Assembly (NCBI RefSeq): GCF_016086655.4
Contig: NC_052133.2
Coordinates: 43,330,383-43,394,382 of the forward strand
Reading direction: 5' to 3'
Length of the DNA stretch: 64,000 nucleotides
DNA from: Lepeophtheirus salmonis
Lineage: Eukaryota > Arthropoda > Copepoda > Siphonostomatoida > Caligidae
Shown here: positions 58,273-64,000 of the stretch, in pieces
Numbering within the stretch: the stretch's first letter is position 1
How the letters are laid out: each line of letters starts with the position of its first letter
Notes under the pieces: generated by a model
Seen by the model: the letters and a program-made list of their open reading frames with translations, nothing else
The model's database searches: none
Told to the model about the DNA's origin: nothing
Program-made: the position numbers and the translations under genes

Positions 58273-59521
58273 TATGTATGTATATATGTAGAATGTACAC
58301 GTTAGATCCCTCCCTAATGTTCATTCATGATTCTTGGGATGTCAGATGATAAATGTACGATATTGTTTTTCATGGATTTTTAAGTAAGGTTTTACACACT
58401 TACTTAAGAGGTCATTAGGAATATTAATTCTTGCTCAGTTACATACAAACATAGGTATTACCTATGGGGCTTGTACATATGTATGTGCCTACTACATAAA
58501 TACATAGTTCCTTCTCGAGAAGGTTCAAGGAAGTGCCCTCTTATCTATATATCATTGACATTTGTGTTAATAACAAACTATGTACATTACAGAGATGGAG
58601 TTGTAAAAAAATATGATGTTGGACTAGACGGATTCTTTTTGTGGTTGCAACATGTGAAGTATTATCTTTCCAATGCTGTTATGAATATTACTTTAATCTT
58701 GAAAAATGAGTGAAGGAGTGAAAAGAAAAGAATAAGGGCGGAACATAGTCTTCCTTGTTTTTAGATTGAATTGTTCATTTTTCCCTTGACGTCTCTTTTT
58801 CCTAGAGTCCATTACATCCCCCTAACTTTTTGTCTTTTTTGAAATTGTCTGAATGACGTCGTGTAGTTTAGCTATATTATCGATCTATAACCGTAATTTT
58901 TCCCCCAAAATTATCTCAATAATTATGCATAGGTATCGGTGGAATTGGCATTATTTCCAATACTAAAACAAATTGCCAATGCATCGACCACCACCAATAA
59001 TTTGTTATAATCATTTGCTTATTTCTTGAAGAGAGTATATACAAGTATAAAGTAGTCTCTAGGGCGTGTGCCATGAAAGATGTTGAGTAAAATTGAGGAT
59101 TAGTTGGGGAGTTTTAAGTGGGTTCAGAGTAGAATTTAATATCCATATTGTAGTAATTCCTACCCATGTCCTTGTTTTATACAAAATTATAAAACAGCTG
59201 GATTTTCTGTAGGACCACAACCAAAATAACATAACGCTGTAAGTTTTACACTTGAAACTTTCTTCGAGTCTCATTGTCTCCAATCACCCCCCTAAGAAAG
59301 GGAAGAACTAACAGCTGATAAATAAGCTCAGGGCTTTCACTAAGTATCATAATTATTCGTTATTTTTTTACTCATTTCACCTTTTATAGAAGTAAAAAAA
59401 AGTTTTAATTAATCATATATGTTGCGTCAACATTTGAACAATCTTGAACACAAATAACGAAAAAGAAACAATGTCAAATAGTTTTTTTAGTTCATATAAA
59501 TGCACAATGTACTCGTATATA
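58273..59521. other. Intergenic with a family-A fragment
   Basis: 59070-59185 matches family A (GTAAAATTGAGGATTAG, TTCAGAGTAGAATTTAATAT). No gene recognised; the frame 58471-58713 has no domain. Confidence 0.35.
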
Positions 59522-60046
59522 CTGAGTGGTCCATTAAAATCTGAACACTTTGGATTTTATACATCAACAAAATATATAATTTATTAATTAACAATAAATT
59601 TTCAAAAAAATTAATACCTTAAATAGATGTGTGTCTGTGCTCTCGTACTCATTAATGTAGCCGTACTTAGGGGGTAATGACAACTTCCAGGCAGAGGCAG
59701 AAGGCCTGGCACCCGGTCTTTTGTCATGGATTTTCAGTGCCGGTTGACAGTGGCTTTGAGGGCCTCAGTGTTTGGATGACGGGCACTTCAGGCCTTTCAC
59801 CTGATATGCACTCAAAATGTGCATTCGATGGGGTTGGCATCAGGGCTGTAGGTGAGCCAAAAGTGTCAAAAAAAAATTCATCAAAACTCAAAAGACGCAT
59901 TCAAAAGAGTTTTGCAACGGAGAGCAAATATTTTCTATAAACCAATTGTTTATGCCCTAATATCTCAAAATATGAATTAATATCAATCACTTAAACTTTA
60001 TTAATTATTGAATTAGTAAGAGTCCAGATTTCCATGGACCACACTG
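59522..60046 (-). mobile_element. Short Tc1 element with intact ends
   Basis: Ends CTGAGTGGTCCATTAAAATC (left) and CAGTGTGGTCCATGGAAATC (right, reverse complement), each next to TA, enclose 525 bp. On the minus strand SPDANPIECTF, RHPNTEALKATVNRH and KSMTKDRV represent the C-terminal part of the transposase with the third catalytic Asp. The N-terminal and core parts are deleted. Confidence 0.8.
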
Positions 60047-60072
60047 TACAGGCCATTAATTCATAGCTATAT

Positions 60073-60393
60073 TTCAATCAATTATAGCCTTTTTATTCAA
60101 ATTTATGGGAAGGATTAGGATACCAAGAATTTTAAGTATAATTTAAAGCTTTTGTTTGATTTATAAGAATTATTTTGAGCCCTTATATAGCCTTTCAAAC
60201 AAAGTTTATAAATTTCTCATTATTTTATTGTCAATCAATTATGGCTATTTATGTGCAATTTACGGAGCCTACAAAGGTTTAATAAAAGTAATTTGGTAAC
60301 GAATATTGACAGTAATTCGAGGAAGAATACAAATGTAGTCACACTCAATTTTGAGAAGAAGAATTTGTGCTTCCTTTTGTGTTGATGGGCCAC
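60073..60393. repeat. Third copy of the IBA57-intron repeat
   Basis: TCAATTATAGCCTTTTTATT, CCAAGAATTTTAAGTATAAT, GAGGAAGAATACAAATGTAG and CACTCAATTTTGAGAA follow the same order as in the two tandem copies at 13664-14248. Confidence 0.6.
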
Positions 60394-60701
60394 ATATATT
60401 AAACACACTCCTAGTGAGTCTCTATATTTTAAAATAAAAATTGTCATTCCAATCTCTTGAATCAAACTTTTATCATATATATTTATAAAAATCTTGTTAG
60501 TAATGAATTTCGTTCACAAAATAGATAATTTTGTTCACACAGATGGTGATAATGAGTCATATATAAAATAAAGATCATTTTTGTATATTGACGCTTGCAT
60601 TTCAGAGCTAATAACATGGAGTTTGATGTTTATGGAAAAAAAGTGACGGGTAACTTTTATAATAATGACGTGTGATATAAATTTTAAAAAGTATGTTATG
60701 T

Positions 60702-61304
60702 CAGGGCGTCCGCAGGATTTTATATATATACATTTTTTTTTTGGGAGGGTTTTTTGGTTTTTTACATTTTTTTTGGAAAAACCGATTTTTGAGAAAAAAA
60801 AATTCAAAAATCCACAGCTCTTCACATAAAACTTCATTTTTTGAAAAACGTTTTAAATATTGAATTTCAAATACTAATTTTTTTGGAAACAAATTTCAAA
60901 TACTAAAAATTTCAAATAAAGCTAAATTTTTTTTGAAACAAACAAAATATTACATATTTTGAAAAAAAAAAAAAAATGAATACTAAATATTTTAGAAAAA
61001 AATTTCAAACATAATTTACAAAAATCCACAGTTATTCACAATAAATTTCAAAAATTAAATTTCAAATAATAAATTTTTTGAATATTATATTTTTGCAGAA
61101 AATTTTAAAAATCTAAAGCTATTCAAAGAAAATTAAATTTTTTGAAAAAAATGAAATTTTTTTTTAAATTTTTAAAACAAAAATTCAAAAAGTTAAATTT
61201 TTTGAAACCAAAATTTAAATATTATATTTTCTAGCAAAAATAAAAAAATCCTTTATTTGGGGTGTGTTACAGCCCATCCAGCCTACCTCATGTAGACGCC
61301 GCTG
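60702..61304. mobile_element. A/T-rich DNA element with TIRs and 5-bp target duplication
   Basis: The left end CAGGGCGTCCGCAGGATTTT and right end (reverse complement CAGCGGCGTCTACATGAGG) are imperfect inverted repeats. Exact TATGT flanks both sides (60697-60701 and 61305-61309). The 603-bp interior is almost only A and T, built from reiterated AAATTTTTTGAAAAAA-like words. It has no coding capacity. Relatives are at 21413, 50994 and 56945. The superfamily is undetermined; hAT ends look similar but would give 8-bp duplications. Confidence 0.7.
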
Positions 61305-64000
61305 TATGTAGAAAATAATATTGGGACATGGCCCCTCTACAACCCCTTCCTTGAGCCAACATTAGAAAGTAAACCATCAAGCCATTAATAAGTAAGACAA
61401 ATAACATTCTAGCATGCTTTTTTTTTTTTTTTTTGATGAAACCGTTCACACAAAGGTTGGAGACCCTTCTGCCCTACAACCGCAAAATAATCCAATTAAC
61501 ATTTTTGGTGAAATTGGGTTATATAGTGGGACGAATAAAGTGAGCCATGTTACACATATAAAATAAAATTAATAATCAGGAACCGCAGAGTAATTAGGAT
61601 GTCAAAAGGAACCAACTCCATAGTCAATGACAACAGACCATGACTGACAGACACGATTTTCGTAAATCCTTTTATTCATCAACTTCACAAATGTCAAATG
61701 GCGTCACTCTAATAGACTTATTTAAAGCAACTAACAAAGGCTTCTCCAAAATCACTTTTCCTTCAATAACTTACAACTAGCAAAATGTCATTTGAGTCCT
61801 TTTGTCGTGGCATGCCAGGCTATGTTCCAGAAGGCATCCTTTTCACTAGTATTATAGTTCAGCATCTTAGTTTAATCTTAGTTTAGTACAACACTAAGTA
61901 TCCTTCATGCATGATAATGGCCTACCATTATTTTTAATACAGGCTTAAGTAATATATTTTTTATTCTTATAAAAATTGGTAAAGTTTGATACACGATGAC
62001 GTCATCAAGCAAGGATTGTTCTATGGGACAGATTATGCGTCCGATTCGGACACATCCTTAAGATTTAGATGGCATAGGACAGCACGGTGTTAGTTCACTA
62101 ACACAATAACTAATTAATATTTTATTGTAACCTGTCGAATTTCTGACTTTTTTTCCTCTAGTCAGTGTTCTGAACGTTGATTGGTTGAATTTGAATTAGC
62201 TCTTGATATGGTACTGTGAACAATTATCATCAATAATTATAGGATTATTATGTATTTTGAAAGAATTGGTTTACTACTAAGTAATTATGGTGCTTTTTTC
62301 TGTTTGTTTGTTTTTTTAAATAAAAAGTTTGCAAGATAAATAAAGCTAACGACGTGAGGATTTTTGAGCATTGAAGACCCCTACATTTTTTACAAAATGT
62401 CTTTACGATTTGTTTATATCTGTGGAATGTACATAGACATTAAACACATTAAAACTTTCCTCAACATCAAACTCCAATCATCATCATAGATCTAGAACAT
62501 TAAACGACATCATTAAAACAAAGCAGAGGAAGTACATTAATGCCTCAGGAAACATTCCCTCAAACATCAATTTAATTTATTTATTTCCAACTAAAACAAA
62601 GTAGTCATAAGCCGATGATGATTGCCTTGGACATAAACAAACAAGCACCTATGTTTGTTTTAGTTTGCAATTCCAACAGGCTATATTTCCGAATCTGCTA
62701 TCATTACTATTTAATTATTGAAGACAGCCCATCTATGTATAAAGTAATAACTAGTGGGTGTGTTTATGAATTACGAAGAGTAATACTGAGGGTTTGCTCA
62801 TCGAGAGTTAAAAGTGTGTGTCTTTGACGGCTGCTCGCAGCTAATATAATAAAATGTCATGACAACTAATCTGTTCTCCTCCAAAACATTCTTCATATTG
62901 TCGGGATTAACATATTCATTTTCGTTTTTTTTTATTTATACTTAACGGCGGAACACAAAGATTACGCATCTCTTCCTTCAGCACCGCTAACAGATAAAAA
63001 ATTATTCTCTTAGACAGCTGAATTCGGTGGCATAACTAAAGAAGGAAGTCACTAATGGTTTGTGCTCCCAAATAGATGCTATGCTCTAAATAGAATTTAT
63101 ACATCATTTAACATTTAGTGTGATTAACAATTCATTTTTGGTTTCTTTTATTTTTACATACCGATAGGGCATATTTTATGCAACGCTATTAATGTGGTTC
63201 CGTTTCCCTTTTAAATAATATCAAGACTTCTTTTAATAAGACAAGAACGTTCGAAGTAGTCTTTTTTACTGTCCTATTGATAGTGATGAAAATCCAGTAT
63301 ATTTTTAAGCTCACCCGGTTTTTTTTGGAATTGGAAATCTGAAGCATGAATTTTCTTTTCTTTAGCTGTTGTCATTATTATTCGAATCCAGAGTAGTAAA
63401 CTTCCTTTTCCACTACATTCAATTATATTCAAAACCTGATTAAACATTCGTATGTACCCAAAAGACGGAGAGTGGTCTTCAGGATTTGCTGTGGAATTAT
63501 AATTGTAAGTCCTTTTTGGACTCAGAGTAGAATTGAGGATCGACATTGGTGTAATTCCAGCAAATGTCCTTGTAGATTTTCTTACTCCTTCCTCACAGCT
63601 GATTGTAGCGGATATAATACAACGTCATGACAGCCATGTTGATTTTCGGTTTCTTTTTTTTACCATTCCCAAAATACACACGATTTTAATCACTACCTAT
63701 TGAGGAGTTAAGCCATAAATTAGACTAATCTTACTCCAATGGTTCGATAATTTTTGATTACAATTGGAGTTTAAGTAAAAAAAATTCGGGTGCGTTTGAG
63801 AGTAATTTACAGAAAATTATTTACTTTACTACTAAAGTCGAGTTTTCTCCCAAGTTCGACTAAGAATCGAATCCAACACTATTATTATACATATATACCT
63901 CTTATATTGTATTCTGTTTAATGCCATTGGGTTAACTGTTCATATTATCTATGACTTTGATATATGTTTATTCTTATGAAAATGGGGCCTCAAAACACAT
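61305..64000. other. Intergenic with copies of families A and B
   Basis: 62110-62355 is a family-B copy (CTGAACGTTGATTGGTTGAA, AGCTCTTGATATGG, then TTTTTTCTGTTTGTTTG). 62855-62945 and 63280-63665 are family-A copies, the latter nearly complete (CAAAAGACGGAGAG, GTAAGTCCTTTTTGGACTCA). A T run lies near 61420. No gene recognised; the frames at 62615-62827 and 63274-63546 lie in repeat DNA. Confidence 0.45.

Noticed and set aside
1..64000. tRNA, rRNA genes and CRISPR arrays
   Set aside because: No convincing A/B box pairs with cloverleaf potential, no rRNA-like stretch, and no regularly spaced short direct repeats were seen by eye; a covariance-model scan was not possible.

Overview
This is an AT-rich animal nuclear sequence with short spliced genes and very heavy DNA-transposon debris. 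The gene content, the short introns (57-178 bp in most cases) and the many Tc1/mariner families point to an arthropod. My best guess is a parasitic copepod of the sea-louse type (Lepeophtheirus/Caligus), from the look of the mariner families. That assignment is from memory of such sequences and was not checked by a search.

All recognisable host genes lie in the first 14.6 kb. On the plus strand are RCL1 (18S rRNA processing, two exons) and a CGRRF1-like membrane RING protein. Converging on them from the right is a tight minus-strand set, read in the order IBA57, COASY, COQ9, GGPPS (14566 down to 7882). These genes serve mitochondrial and cofactor metabolism: Fe-S maturation, coenzyme A, coenzyme Q assembly, and prenyl diphosphate supply. 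Each of the four has a 3' splice-site-like sequence ending 0-13 bases before its ATG. The gaps are only about 110-300 bp, poly(A) signals sit at or just after the upstream stop codons, and a perfect CRE lies 43 bp before the first gene. This is the layout expected of a polycistronic unit resolved by spliced-leader trans-splicing. I consider it the most interesting feature of the window, as a hypothesis from sequence alone.

From about 15 kb to 64 kb I recognise no host gene. The region is a graveyard of transposable elements. It holds at least ten broken Tc1/mariner copies, several with the N-terminal helix-turn-helix joined directly to the C-terminal end by internal deletion. It also holds an unclassified protein relic between long inverted repeats (29.6-32.2 kb), MITE families with clear terminal inverted repeats, and fold-back structures. 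One fold-back is a 53-bp near-perfect hairpin made from a Copia-type gag fragment (19.5 kb). Another is a 603-bp A/T-rich element with a 5-bp target duplication (60.7 kb). Several dispersed families recur many times. A P-element-like transposase relic lies at 1.5-2.4 kb.

Exon boundaries were placed by hand from GT/AG sites, reading phase and protein homology remembered from human orthologues. No searches were run. Repeat borders are approximate unless terminal repeats and duplications are stated.
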